A stretch of DNA of 64,000 bases, taken from WLXB01 sp040221475 (lineage in GTDB: Bacteria; Pseudomonadota; Alphaproteobacteria; Rhodospirillales; Rhodospirillaceae). This document shows, piece by piece, positions 7,210 to 16,237 of the stretch. Below the pieces are notes generated by a model. It did no database searches. It saw nothing but the letters and a program-made list of their open reading frames with translations, and was not told the origin of the DNA. Within the stretch, counting starts at the first letter, position 1. Each line of letters begins with the position of its first letter. The stretch covers positions 372,001 through 436,000 of the forward strand of contig JAVKEJ010000053.1 of NCBI GenBank assembly GCA_040221475.1, read 5' to 3'. The position numbers were made by a program, and so were the translations under genes.

Positions 7210-9660
7210 ATGACGAAATCCAAATCACTTAGAAGCAAATTAGCCCTGCGCTCCAGCGTTTTCGCCCTTTCTGGGCTAGTTTTTGCCGCACCAGAGGCTT
7301 TTGCCCAGCAAGTCGCTGTTGAGGAAATCGTTGTTACAGCGCGCAAGCGGGCCGAATCTCTTCAAGACGTACCGTTGAGCATCACCGCCTTTTCCGCTGA
7401 TATGATTGAGAAATCAGGCATTCGCTCCATCGGGGATGTCGCCAAGCTGACCAGCAGCCTGGTGTTTGAAACCTCCTTCGTGCCGCAAGACACCCGCCCG
7501 GTGATCCGTGGTCTGTCCGCCACCCGGGGCCGCCAGCCCATTGGTGTGCTGCTTGACGGTATCGATATTTCCTCTGAATCTCTGCTCACCGGCGGCGGCG
7601 GAATAGGCATGAACCTGCGCCTGGTCGATGCGGAACGGATCGAGGTTGTCAAAGGCCCGCAGAGCGCACTTTACGGTCGTGTCGCCTTTGGCGGGGCCAT
7701 TAACTACATCTCCAAAAAGCCTGGCGACGAATTTGAAGGCCGCCTGTTTGCCGACGTCGGCGATCACGGTCAGGCCGAACTGACCGGCTCTATCTCTGGA
7801 CCTGTCTCCGATACAGTTGGCGTCCGGCTTAACGCAACCTACGCTCAACATGACGGTTTTTATCGCAACGCCATCTCCGGGGCCAACATTGGGGATTACG
7901 AAAGCTATGGTGCGGCTCTTTCGGCCTCATTCCAGGCCTCCGAAAACTTCACGGTTGACGCGCGGCTGTCGTATTCCAAAGACGAGGCCGGTCCGGCAGC
8001 ACAGTATTTCCTGGGTGCAGCAAACGGCGGCACAACGCTGATCGATCTGCCGGCGAGCGCACAGCCCCTCATTGATGCCGGCGTGTTACCGGCACAGACC
8101 CGCTATACACTTGGCGACTTTGAGCCCGTACAGAAAGACTTAATAACGCTCAGCCTCGATCCTCGCACGGGGGAAGATTACGAGGGCTCAGATGTGGATG
8201 CGCTGTATGCCAGTCTGATCATGGAATATGACTTCGGTAACGTTAAGCTCAATTCCTGGACCGGCGTCAGCGATGTTGACGGCTTTTACCGCGTCGATAC
8301 GGACTTCTACGCCGAGCCCAATGCGCCGGTGCTGTTTCCAACCCCCGGCGGCTTTGCAGAGCCGCTGCCCAATACCTTTGAATCCAGCGCCAGCACCTCG
8401 GTCCGGCAGATCAACCAGGAAGTACGAATCGGTGATCTGGAGTCCGATGGCTTCCGGTGGGCTGTCGGCGGATTGTACTGGGATGAAAACTATGTTCAGA
8501 CAGACCGCAACCTAATCACTGTTGTTGTCGGCCTCCCCGGTGTGTCGTCAGCCGCGTTAAACACGCGCTTGGCCATGCCATCTCCGGAAAGACCCACACG
8601 CCGCGATACGGAACACTGGTCAGTTTACGGCATCTTTGAATACGACATTTCCGACAAACTGGTTGGGTCTGTTGAAGCGCGCTATTCAGATGAAAGTTTC
8701 AGCTATGTTTGGCCCAATGGGGGCGCGGCGGTTTCTGTGTTTGGTCCGCCTGCCGATGCCGGCGCGTTTACCACCTTCACGGCCTCTGACTCCGATAACT
8801 TCTTTGCGCCCAAATTCACCCTCGAATATCAAGCCACAGACGATGCCTTGTTGTACGCGTCCGTGTCTAAAGGGGTGAAACCGGGTGGCTTCTCCACCGT
8901 CGCGGCACCGCGCATCGAAAATGCCCGCTACACGGCTGAGACGCTTTGGAACTACGAAGTCGGAACCAAAACATCCTGGGCCGACGGCCGCTTCATCGCC
9001 AACGGTTCAGTCTTCTTGATGAAGTACACCGACAAGCAGTTCCAGCAGCAAATTCCCGATGACACCTCACCGAACGGCCTGACGGGCCGCACCGCCAACG
9101 CGGCTGATTCGGAAGTGCGTGGCTTCGAGGTTGATTTTGCAGCCGCTCCGGCGGAAGGGGTCAGCCTCAATTTGGGCTACACCTTCCTCGACACGGAATA
9201 CACGGACTTTTCATTGTTCAGCACCACACCGCTGGCAATCGCAAGTGCCGGAAACTGCACACCCACAACGCTCAATGGTAACCCTGGGTGCCAGCTCGAT
9301 TTCAGTGGCAAGCGCATCGAAAGATCTCCCAAACACGCGCTTAATCTATCGGCAGGGTACACCGTGCCGATCTCTGATGACCTCGATCTGTTTGGTGTGA
9401 TTGACGCGCAGTATCAGGGCCGACGCGGAAATGATACGGCGGAAGCGAGCTTCTATCCGTCTTATTGGAACGTGGATGCGCGTTTTGGCGTCGAGAATGA
9501 TGTCTGGAGCCTGTTTGCTTATGGCACAAACATTCTGGGCGACGATACGGTCCGTGGCGGCACCGGGTTCGGTGACTTTACCGCTTTCGGCAACATCGGT
9601 TTTGCGTTGAACGCACCGCCCAAAACACAACTCGGCGTGCGGGCCAGCTACTCTTGGTAA
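7210..9660 (+). CDS. TonB-dependent outer membrane receptor
   Basis: 816 residues. A signal peptide (cleavage near residue 32, AFA) is followed by a TonB box-like EEIVVTARKR at 39-48 and a plug domain to about residue 165, with PVIRGLSATRG, VLLDGIDI and RIEVVKGPQSALYGRVAFGGAINYISKKP. The rest is a 22-stranded barrel ending in GVRASYSW, with an aromatic final residue as needed for barrel assembly. One predicted extracellular loop has a Cys pair (NCTPTT...NPGC). It takes up a large or scarce substrate using TonB energy. It is divergent from the LytTR regulator and precedes the DUF1838 cluster; a strong terminator follows it. Substrate unknown. Confidence 0.92.
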   Translation: MTKSKSLRSKLALRSSVFALSGLVFAAPEAFAQQVAVEEIVVTARKRAESLQDVPLSITAFSADMIEKSGIRSIGDVAKLTSSLVFETSFVPQDTRPVIRGLSATRGRQPIGVLLDGIDISSESLLTGGGGIGMNLRLVDAERIEVVKGPQSALYGRVAFGGAINYISKKPGDEFEGRLFADVGDHGQAELTGSISGPVSDTVGVRLNATYAQHDGFYRNAISGANIGDYESYGAALSASFQASENFTVDARLSYSKDEAGPAAQYFLGAANGGTTLIDLPASAQPLIDAGVLPAQTRYTLGDFEPVQKDLITLSLDPRTGEDYEGSDVDALYASLIMEYDFGNVKLNSWTGVSDVDGFYRVDTDFYAEPNAPVLFPTPGGFAEPLPNTFESSASTSVRQINQEVRIGDLESDGFRWAVGGLYWDENYVQTDRNLITVVVGLPGVSSAALNTRLAMPSPERPTRRDTEHWSVYGIFEYDISDKLVGSVEARYSDESFSYVWPNGGAAVSVFGPPADAGAFTTFTASDSDNFFAPKFTLEYQATDDALLYASVSKGVKPGGFSTVAAPRIENARYTAETLWNYEVGTKTSWADGRFIANGSVFLMKYTDKQFQQQIPDDTSPNGLTGRTANAADSEVRGFEVDFAAAPAEGVSLNLGYTFLDTEYTDFSLFSTTPLAIASAGNCTPTTLNGNPGCQLDFSGKRIERSPKHALNLSAGYTVPISDDLDLFGVIDAQYQGRRGNDTAEASFYPSYWNVDARFGVENDVWSLFAYGTNILGDDTVRGGTGFGDFTAFGNIGFALNAPPKTQLGVRASYSW

Positions 9661-9699
9661 CCAAAACCTGAGCAGCGACATAATCTGAACGCACTTTGT

Positions 9700-9741
9700 A
9701 ACCCGCCGCCCTCTCTCCCCGTTGGCGGCGGGTTCTTTTTT
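9700..9741 (+). terminator. intrinsic terminator after TonB receptor
   Basis: Perfect 11-bp stem, AACCCGCCGCC at 9700-9710 with GGCGGCGGGTT at 9724-9734, 13-base loop, followed by C and six T. It separates the receptor from the genes after it, though read-through could still link them. Confidence 0.88.
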
Positions 9742-9755
9742 GGAGGTGATCCCCC

Positions 9756-10361
9756 ATGATGAGACGTGCTGCCCTAACACCTGGAATCCTTTGGGCATCC
9801 TTAACCCTCTTGATTTCCGGCGCGGTGCAGGCGTCGCCGACAGAAGACGCGCTCCGTCTTTGGGCGGCGCAATCGGGCGATTGGGAAGGGACCATTGAGA
9901 TTTACGGACCGGGTGGACCCGGTGAACCGGGCGAGCCAAACAACTCCGAGCCGCAAACCGTTGATCTCAAAACAACCTGGGCTAGCACGCCGAAGGGCGA
10001 TGTCCCGGTCAAAATTGAAACATTTCTAACACCAGACCGGCAGATGAGCTCCGTCACGGTCATGGTGTCCGAGCCGTCCAGCGGCGAAATCATCACCTCC
10101 TACTTTGCCAACGGCAGGCAGCGCGATTACCGCTTTGCGGTGTTGGAGGTTTCAAAAACCGATGACACCCATTGGGTCACCGTCATTGCTTCGCCGGGGG
10201 GCGAAGAAATCTATGAAGATCGTCCCGCTGTGCTGCGATACGTCAGAACACGCAGTGGCAACACCATCGAAAACACGAAAGAAGTCAATTTCCTCGATGA
10301 TGATGGCGATGATACCTATGAGCTTAGGTCTTTCATCCGACAATCTTTGATCTCTCAATAA
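9756..10361 (+). CDS. exported protein of unknown function
   Basis: 201 residues with a signal peptide (hydrophobic 9-24, cleavage near VQASP). The mature protein opens with ALRLWAAQSGDWEGTIEIYG, which resembles the first strand of lipocalin-like or exported small beta-barrel proteins, and then carries a short Gly-Pro repeat (GPGGPGEPGEP). The rest is predicted beta-rich with an acidic tail (DDDGDD). I do not recognise a family. It has an unusually long Shine-Dalgarno, GGAGGTGATCC at 9742-9752, just before ATGATG. It sits between a TonB receptor and DUF1838 genes, so it may act in the periplasm on the same substrate. Confidence 0.65.
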   Translation: MMRRAALTPGILWASLTLLISGAVQASPTEDALRLWAAQSGDWEGTIEIYGPGGPGEPGEPNNSEPQTVDLKTTWASTPKGDVPVKIETFLTPDRQMSSVTVMVSEPSSGEIITSYFANGRQRDYRFAVLEVSKTDDTHWVTVIASPGGEEIYEDRPAVLRYVRTRSGNTIENTKEVNFLDDDGDDTYELRSFIRQSLISQ

Positions 10362-10426
10362 TTAAGATCAGTTCGCCTGGAATAACCGAAGCATTCAAGA
10401 CGGTGAATGATTAAGAAGGACACGTT

Positions 10427-11416
10427 ATGAAAACTCTTAAGGCAAACACGCAAACAGGTTTTTCCCGCCGTGCGGCGCTGGCAACCGGAGCAGGGGCGAT
10501 AACGTCTGCTGCCGCGGTTTCCGCATCCGCCGCCGCAACTGCAAAGCCATCGCTAACCGGGCCGTATCTTGATCTGACCACCGGTCAAGGCAACATGCTG
10601 GCCATGGCCCGCATTGTCGGCGATTTAGATCTCAGCAAACAAAAGCACGGTTGGTATCGCGGAGTTGCCATGGGCTTCCGTCCCGGTGAGGCCGGGCGCG
10701 ATTTGTTCGGCGTTATGGGCATGGGCACCGGGCGGCTTATCCCCATGGAAGACAAACCCGGATTTACCAATGTCCGTCGTGAGTGCGGGTATTACTACGA
10801 TCTGGAAAGCGGCGAAGTCCTCGACACCTGGGTTAACCCCTACACCAATGAAGAAGTTGAGGTCCTGCACATTGCGAACCCGCAGATTAACGCGCCCCTG
10901 GAGCCGGTGGTGCGTGGGGCCACACTTTATGACGATCCTGTTGAAGCCGAGAAAGCCGCACAGCCCTTTTTGTTAGATTGGCAAATTGCCGGCGATCTGT
11001 TGTTCGCGGAACGTCACGCCCATCTTTATGCCAAGAACCCCCTGGACCCAGAGGTCTGGGTCAGAGAAAGCGCCGGCCCTATGATCCGCATCACGGACAG
11101 CACCAGCTACATGGTGTCCCTGGCCGATATGCAAAACCCCGACCTCACAACCATTTCAGAAACCGGGAAGTGGGTCCATGTGCGGCCCTGGCAGCCCTTC
11201 ATGCTGATGGGCGATGCGCCCGGGCATTTCATGTTCCGCTGTTTTACAGGCAGTGCCTCCAGTCTGGACGACATGCCCGCCGATATTGTGAGCGTGGTGC
11301 AAGACCGCAACCCGGACTTTCTCAATGCGCCCACTGAAATCAAACCCAGTGTACCTGGCATGGTCCGCTTCATGCGCGATCGCACGCCGGCACCGCCTCG
11401 CAAAACGGAAGGGTAA
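10427..11416 (+). CDS. DUF1838 family Tat-exported protein (copy 1)
   Basis: 329 residues. Tat signal: FSRRAALATGAG with the twin arginines at 14-15, cleavage in the Ala-rich stretch before residue 43. The mature protein has the family's recurrent elements: a tract with R..GDG or L-rich start, LDTWVNPYTNEEVEVLHI, and a C-terminal WVHVRPWQPFMLMGDAPGH segment that aligns with the WRPWM-M motif in the three other copies in this window. Family function is unknown. It is first of three tandem copies with only 5 bases to the next gene, so the three are probably one operon fed by the receptor upstream. Confidence 0.68.
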   Translation: MKTLKANTQTGFSRRAALATGAGAITSAAAVSASAAATAKPSLTGPYLDLTTGQGNMLAMARIVGDLDLSKQKHGWYRGVAMGFRPGEAGRDLFGVMGMGTGRLIPMEDKPGFTNVRRECGYYYDLESGEVLDTWVNPYTNEEVEVLHIANPQINAPLEPVVRGATLYDDPVEAEKAAQPFLLDWQIAGDLLFAERHAHLYAKNPLDPEVWVRESAGPMIRITDSTSYMVSLADMQNPDLTTISETGKWVHVRPWQPFMLMGDAPGHFMFRCFTGSASSLDDMPADIVSVVQDRNPDFLNAPTEIKPSVPGMVRFMRDRTPAPPRKTEG

Positions 11417-11421
11417 ACGCA

Positions 11422-12273
11422 ATGACCTTAACACGACGCCAGGCATTGGCCGGTGCGGCCTCAGCAGCAACCGCAGTCGCAACCACGTCACACACGGCGA
11501 CAGCCAGCACAAACAAAATTGATTTTTCCGATCCTCAGCAAAAGCTGGATGCCTACGTTCGCATGCGCAATCGCGGCGACGGTAAAAAATCCTATACCCG
11601 CTACTCCGGAACTTTCTTCGCCAAAATTGAAGGCGAGGTCGCTATTCCTATCATGGGCATCGAAGGCATGAGTTGGGGGCGATGCGAACGTCAACCCGAT
11701 GGCTCATATCTCTATTCCATGCAGGAAGCTGGATACCACACCACGCTTGATACTCGCGACGTGCTTGATGAATGGGTAAACCCCATGAATGGCCTCACCG
11801 TCATTCCGGCCCACTACCGTTCTGGTCAATCCAGTGTGTTTACCCCCACGGCTGTAAACCCAATTTTATCTAGCAGACCCGAAGGACTGGTCTACAAGGG
11901 CGTTATTACACCGGCGACGGTTATTGGCGATACGGTATGGTGCAGCGAAGATCTGTTCGTCAAATTTCCCAACCCGCGCGAGCGCTATGACGACGAGCGC
12001 GAGTGGAGCGGTCCATTCAGAACATCAACCTCGTTGGCCACACATATGGCCCTGATTGCAGATTTGGAAAACGCCGAGTCTGATTTTGTGCCCTCAACCA
12101 TGTCCTACACCACCATCAACAGCTGGCGGGGGTGGATGAAAATGGGCCAGACCCCCGGTGTGATCAGTTGGCGGTTAAAAGGCCGGAAATTTAAGTCCCC
12201 AGACCACATGGATCGCGAAGACTGGTTGCTTCGCCGTATTGAATCAGACCATCCTGAACTCCTGGACGCGTGA
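11422..12273 (+). CDS. DUF1838 family Tat-exported protein (copy 2)
   Basis: 283 residues with a Tat signal (LTRRQALAGAAS, arginines 5-6). The mature chain begins with FSDPQQKLDAYVRMRNRGDG and contains VLDEWVNPMNGLTVIP, equivalent to the DTWVNP/EETWNNP elements of the sister copies, and NSWRGWMKMGQTPGVI near the C terminus. It starts 5 bases after copy 1. The pattern of large aromatic residues and an invariant W-x-x-W-M suggests a ligand-binding or enzymatic fold rather than a structural protein, but no catalytic residues can be named. Confidence 0.68.
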   Translation: MTLTRRQALAGAASAATAVATTSHTATASTNKIDFSDPQQKLDAYVRMRNRGDGKKSYTRYSGTFFAKIEGEVAIPIMGIEGMSWGRCERQPDGSYLYSMQEAGYHTTLDTRDVLDEWVNPMNGLTVIPAHYRSGQSSVFTPTAVNPILSSRPEGLVYKGVITPATVIGDTVWCSEDLFVKFPNPRERYDDEREWSGPFRTSTSLATHMALIADLENAESDFVPSTMSYTTINSWRGWMKMGQTPGVISWRLKGRKFKSPDHMDREDWLLRRIESDHPELLDA

Positions 12274-12368
12274 CCCACTCGATCAGAGCTTAAGTCTCAT
12301 GGCCGCGCCGGTGGCCGGAAGCCTGATGTTCTGAAGGGTCACTCTGCCTGTGAACTGAGGAGACTCCT

Positions 12369-13199
12369 ATGACCGGTCTAAGCAGGCGCTCTTTTGGGGC
12401 AGGGGTGTTGGGCGCGTCCACGCTCGCTGCATCACCGATGCTGAGTACATCCGCCCGGGCACAAAACAACGAGCGCGAGCGCCTCCATACGATGATCCGC
12501 ATGATGGGGCGCACGGATGGTGGCATCGCCATTCGGTGGACCAATGGCCTGCTGTCCGCCATCATTGATAAAGAAACCATGCCGCTGCTTGGCGTCAGTC
12601 AGCAAATCTATACCCGTCATAAGTTGAATGAAGACGGCAGTTTTGACGCGGTTTATTTTGAAATTGTCTATTTTACGGATCTCAAAACAGGTGTGGCCGA
12701 AGAAACCTGGAACAATCCGATCACCGGGCGCGTCGTCACCGTGCCGGCCCAGGTGCTTGGCCCGACGCGCGTTAAAGTGCCGCTGGATCTCAAAATGATC
12801 AACGAACCGTTCCCGATGGAAGGACTGGTCAACAACCATTGGCTGGAGCCCCAACCCATCGAAGGCGGGGAAATGATTTTTGAAGAGCGCATAGACTCTT
12901 ATGTGCCGCCGATGATTGAGGGCGGTGCACCCCTGAAATTCCATGAGGTGTTTACCTTCCGCACGCCGCTCGAAAACCTGGCCGGGTCAGCCCCCCATGT
13001 GCCGACAACCGTCTATAAGCTGAACGTCATCAGTTGGCGTCCGTGGATGGATATGGATGATGTGGACGGTGTGACCATGTCGCGCGGGACAGGGCGGGTG
13101 ATTGCCGATTATGCGGACCTGCCCGCCGACCTGGCAGAAAAAAACAAAAAACACTTTCCAGACGTGATTGAAGAGATTGACGATTATGTAGCTCTATAG
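12369..13199 (+). CDS. DUF1838 family Tat-exported protein (copy 3)
   Basis: 276 residues with a Tat signal (LSRRSFGAGVLG, arginines 6-7; cleavage near ARAQ). Shared family elements: RLHTMIRMMGRTDGG, VYFEIVYFTDLKTG, EETWNNPITGRVVTVPAQVLGPTRV and VISWRPWMDMDDVDGVTMSRGTG. It is closest to copy 4 at 20743, which has the same order of elements. A clear ribosome site (GAGGAG) precedes the ATG. The 95-base gap before it holds nothing else obvious. It belongs to the same gene string as copies 1 and 2. Confidence 0.68.
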   Translation: MTGLSRRSFGAGVLGASTLAASPMLSTSARAQNNERERLHTMIRMMGRTDGGIAIRWTNGLLSAIIDKETMPLLGVSQQIYTRHKLNEDGSFDAVYFEIVYFTDLKTGVAEETWNNPITGRVVTVPAQVLGPTRVKVPLDLKMINEPFPMEGLVNNHWLEPQPIEGGEMIFEERIDSYVPPMIEGGAPLKFHEVFTFRTPLENLAGSAPHVPTTVYKLNVISWRPWMDMDDVDGVTMSRGTGRVIADYADLPADLAEKNKKHFPDVIEEIDDYVAL

Positions 13200-13259
13200 A
13201 CACACCATCCTTGGTCGTTACAGAATGATTGCAGTGAATGAGTAAGAAAGGGGTTTGAG

Positions 13260-13982
13260 ATGTCCAAACGGGAAGAATTACGTGAGGAATTGCTGGGCCT
13301 GATTGAAACCCACAAAGAAGGGTTTGGCGCGGGCACACCGGAAACCATCCGCATCGATGCACTGATCGACGAGTTGGTCGAATTCACACCCTATCCAGGC
13401 GCGCTGAACCATCCCGAAGTCTTCCGCGGGCATTGGGAAGGCAGTTATTTCAGCTTTGGCCGTTTGGTCGGCGGCGATGGCGCGACCGACCAGGGCAAGG
13501 GTGTCAGCACGTCTTTAAAAGTGTTCTCCATGGGCCGACTACCAGATGTGCCGGCGACACAATTGTACAGCGGTTTGGAAGTGGACCCGGAGACCGGCGG
13601 TTACAATTTCTATTCGCGGTTCAAAATTGGCGAGAACCAAATTGACAGCCACCACTTCGCCTATGGCCGGTTTAAGAAGAAGGAAGAAAATCTGGATCGC
13701 TTCTTTGTCGAGTTTGACGGCTTTGAAATCATCCCGACCGACCCGGATATGTCTATAGAAGAGTATTGCGAAGCCATCGGTGTAGAGTCTGCCGACGAGC
13801 TTAAATCACAACTCAAACCGTCGCCGAAACTGTGGTCTCACATCGCCTATATGGATGATGATATTCGCATTCAACTGGGGCAGTTGGGCGGGCATTATGT
13901 CATGTTGCGCACCGACAAGCCCATGTACTCCGTCGAGCATCTCAACGGAAAAGTCATCCCCAAAACAGCCGTCGCTGCTTAA
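13260..13982 (+). CDS. PAP/fibrillin-like protein
   Basis: 240 residues, no signal peptide. The N-terminal 60 residues closely follow the start of plastid lipid-associated protein (PAP/fibrillin) domains: REELLGLIETHKEGFGAGTP, then IDALIDELVEFTPYPGALNH and FRGHWEGSYFSFG, matching the family pattern LL..I..T..G...TPE...I..LI..LE...P.P.....LLNGKW.L.YT. The remainder is beta-rich (YNFYSRFKIG, RFFVEFDGFEIIP) and ends in a conserved-looking LGGHYVMLRTDKPMYSVEHL. Plant fibrillins bind lipids and isoprenoids. It sits between DUF1838 copy 3 and an MFS gene, with AAAGGGG before the ATG. Family assignment is by eye. Confidence 0.5.
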   Translation: MSKREELREELLGLIETHKEGFGAGTPETIRIDALIDELVEFTPYPGALNHPEVFRGHWEGSYFSFGRLVGGDGATDQGKGVSTSLKVFSMGRLPDVPATQLYSGLEVDPETGGYNFYSRFKIGENQIDSHHFAYGRFKKKEENLDRFFVEFDGFEIIPTDPDMSIEEYCEAIGVESADELKSQLKPSPKLWSHIAYMDDDIRIQLGQLGGHYVMLRTDKPMYSVEHLNGKVIPKTAVAA

Positions 13983-13996
13983 TCGCACATGACAAT

Positions 13997-15352
13997 ATGA
14001 GCGTTTCAAAGGCTGTTTCCGTTGGCTGGGCCAGCGGCACCATAGGGTCGAGCATGGCACTTGGGGCGATGAGCCTGCTCGTGCTGTTTTATCTCACGGA
14101 ATATGTCGGGCTCTCGCCATCGCTCGCGGGTCTGCTGATTTTTATCTCCCGCATTTGGGATATTGCGGCCACCCTTGTCATCGGCAACTGGAGTGACCGC
14201 ACCGCAGGCCGCTGGGGCAAGCGGGTGCCGTTTCTTGTCGCTGGCGCACCGATCATCGCAGTCGCGTATTTCATGTTGTTTGCCGTTCCGGAAGGCTTGG
14301 ATGGTATACTGCTGAGTGCTTATGTACTTGGCACGTTGTTGCTCTATGCCACGGGCTACACGTTGTTCGTTGTGCCGTATCTCGCTGTGCCGGCCGAGAT
14401 CACGGATGTTCCGCAGCAACGCACGACCATGATGTCTTTTCGCGTGTTTTTTATGACCGTGGCCGGCCTCATTGTTGCAGGACTTGGTCCACTCCTGATC
14501 ACGCAGTTCGGGGGCGGGCGTGGCGGCTACGCTGGCATGGGGGCGGTCCATGCCATAATCATTCTCCTGGCTATGCTGGGCTGCGCGGCCATTGTTTCCC
14601 GTGTGCCTGTCATCATCAGCGGCAGCATTGCGACCGGCAGCATATTTAATCAATTGCGTATTGTGATGCGCAATCGGCCGTTCAAAATTTTCATCGGCGT
14701 AAAACTCTGCCAGCTGATGGCGGGCGCCATGGTCGGGGCTTCTTTGCTGTATCTGGGACGTTACATCCTGGGCCTGGATGAGAGCTTCCTGGGACGTTTC
14801 ATTATCTATCAAACCGCAGGCACCATCCTGTCGCTCCCCGTCTGGTCGGCCATATCAAAGCGCTATGGCAAGAAGATGACATACATAGGGGCTGGTTACT
14901 TTTACGCGCTGGTCGCCTTGTCCTGGTTGTTTGCGTCATCCACAGAGATTTTCTGGATCACCAACATCCGGATTTTCATGGTCGGAGTGGCGGCGTCGGG
15001 CATCCTGGTGCTGGGCTTCTCTATTCTGCCGGACACCATGGCCCACAACACCAAAACCACCGGCATCGCCCAGGAAGGCACCTTGGCGGCTCTTTACAGT
15101 ATGGTTGAAAAGGGCACCGCAGCATTTGGCCCCTTGGTCGTTGGGCTGCTGCTGGAAGCGTCCGGGTTCATCAGTGCGGCGGGCGGGGCCTGGCCGGAGA
15201 CTCAGCCGGACACCGCATTTCTTGCCATCCTGCTGCTGGCCTCCGTCGGTCCGGCGCTGTGCAACATTGCGGGGTCGTTGCTGATGATTAAATTCGATCT
15301 GAAAGAAAACCGGGCAGAGGCTCCTGCTCCTGCTCCCGCCCCTGGGTCCTAG
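13997..15352 (+). CDS. MFS transporter, GPH (sugar/cation symporter-like) family
   Basis: 451 residues with about 12 transmembrane helices. The loop IGNWSDRTAGRWGKRVPFLVAGAP between helices 2 and 3 is the signature of the glycoside-pentoside-hexuronide:cation symporter family, which includes MelB. The end is an Ala-Pro repeat (EAPAPAPAPGS). Family members import glycosides or other small organics with a cation. It begins 14 bases after the PAP-like gene, so it is probably the inner-membrane step of the same uptake locus. The next gene converges after 15 bases. No strong ribosome site is visible. Confidence 0.82.
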   Translation: MSVSKAVSVGWASGTIGSSMALGAMSLLVLFYLTEYVGLSPSLAGLLIFISRIWDIAATLVIGNWSDRTAGRWGKRVPFLVAGAPIIAVAYFMLFAVPEGLDGILLSAYVLGTLLLYATGYTLFVVPYLAVPAEITDVPQQRTTMMSFRVFFMTVAGLIVAGLGPLLITQFGGGRGGYAGMGAVHAIIILLAMLGCAAIVSRVPVIISGSIATGSIFNQLRIVMRNRPFKIFIGVKLCQLMAGAMVGASLLYLGRYILGLDESFLGRFIIYQTAGTILSLPVWSAISKRYGKKMTYIGAGYFYALVALSWLFASSTEIFWITNIRIFMVGVAASGILVLGFSILPDTMAHNTKTTGIAQEGTLAALYSMVEKGTAAFGPLVVGLLLEASGFISAAGGAWPETQPDTAFLAILLLASVGPALCNIAGSLLMIKFDLKENRAEAPAPAPAPGS

Positions 15353-15367
15353 AGGGAAGCGCAGCCC

Positions 15368-16237
15368 TCACGCGGCATCCAGAAACGGCCTAACGGCATC
15401 GGCCACATCCTGCGGGCCAGCTTTGAAACCTTCCATCGGCAGATGGCTGAGTTCGATCAGCGGTGCCTCGGGAAAGTAAAGGCGATGCGCGTGTTTGTGC
15501 GGTTCTGTCAGAACCTCATTAAAGGCCAGAAACAAGATTGGTTTTTTAAGGGCGGCAAGTTCAGACAACCCTGCATCAGCATCATAGCTCCACACCGAAT
15601 CCGGGCCATCCTGTCCGTGAGGTCCGGCGCGCATGCGTCCCAGAAAATTCTCAAACCGTTCTTCATTGGTCAGGTCATTGGTCGCGTTGAGCACCATGCG
15701 GCTGTACATATCCGGCACATAGTCCGGGTCGGTCAAAAAAGCATAGGGCGTGACAAACTGCTTTTCCATCACCGGGCGTTCTGCCGCCGGGTAATAGGGG
15801 ATACCCACAAGAATAATGCGGCGGATGATCTCTGGTCTGGCACGGGTTAACTCAATGGCCGCCAGGGAACCTGTGTGAAAGCCAAACAGGTCAATCGGCT
15901 TTTCTGCGCTGAAGCCCAGGTCAATGAACGCATCGGCCAGACCCAGGCCAAAATTCTCGACAGTGGCTTTCTCGCCGTTTCTCACTTTCAGCGGGCGGTC
16001 GGACCCGCCAAAGCCTGGCGTGTCAGGGCAGTGGACCACCCGGTCTTGGGCCATGACCGGCAGGAAGTCGGCAAACACATCCCCCGACATGGGACTTTGA
16101 TGCAGGCAGGCGAGGGGTGTTTTCGTCCGCTGCGCCCCATCATTTGGTTCGGCGGACAGCAGGTGGACTTGTCCGTCGCGTGTATTTGCGTAATGCCGCC
16201 ACGTTTTCACCCCGGTCATTTTCACCCCAGTCCTCAT
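15368..16237 (-). CDS. alpha/beta-hydrolase-fold protein with GFHTG elbow
   Basis: 289 residues, no signal. The fold is clear: LACLHQSPMSGDVFADFLPV, VVHCPDTPGFGGSDRP and FLDAA at the C terminus. At the nucleophile elbow, where G-x-S-x-G or G-x-D-x-G is expected, it has GFHTG (residues 119-123), placing His121 at the nucleophile position. A possible catalytic His remains in LSHLPMEGF near the end. It starts in the ATGA overlap with its exported paralogue upstream. The reaction cannot be predicted from standard hydrolase chemistry. Confidence 0.78.
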   Translation of the reverse strand: MRTGVKMTGVKTWRHYANTRDGQVHLLSAEPNDGAQRTKTPLACLHQSPMSGDVFADFLPVMAQDRVVHCPDTPGFGGSDRPLKVRNGEKATVENFGLGLADAFIDLGFSAEKPIDLFGFHTGSLAAIELTRARPEIIRRIILVGIPYYPAAERPVMEKQFVTPYAFLTDPDYVPDMYSRMVLNATNDLTNEERFENFLGRMRAGPHGQDGPDSVWSYDADAGLSELAALKKPILFLAFNEVLTEPHKHAHRLYFPEAPLIELSHLPMEGFKAGPQDVADAVRPFLDAA

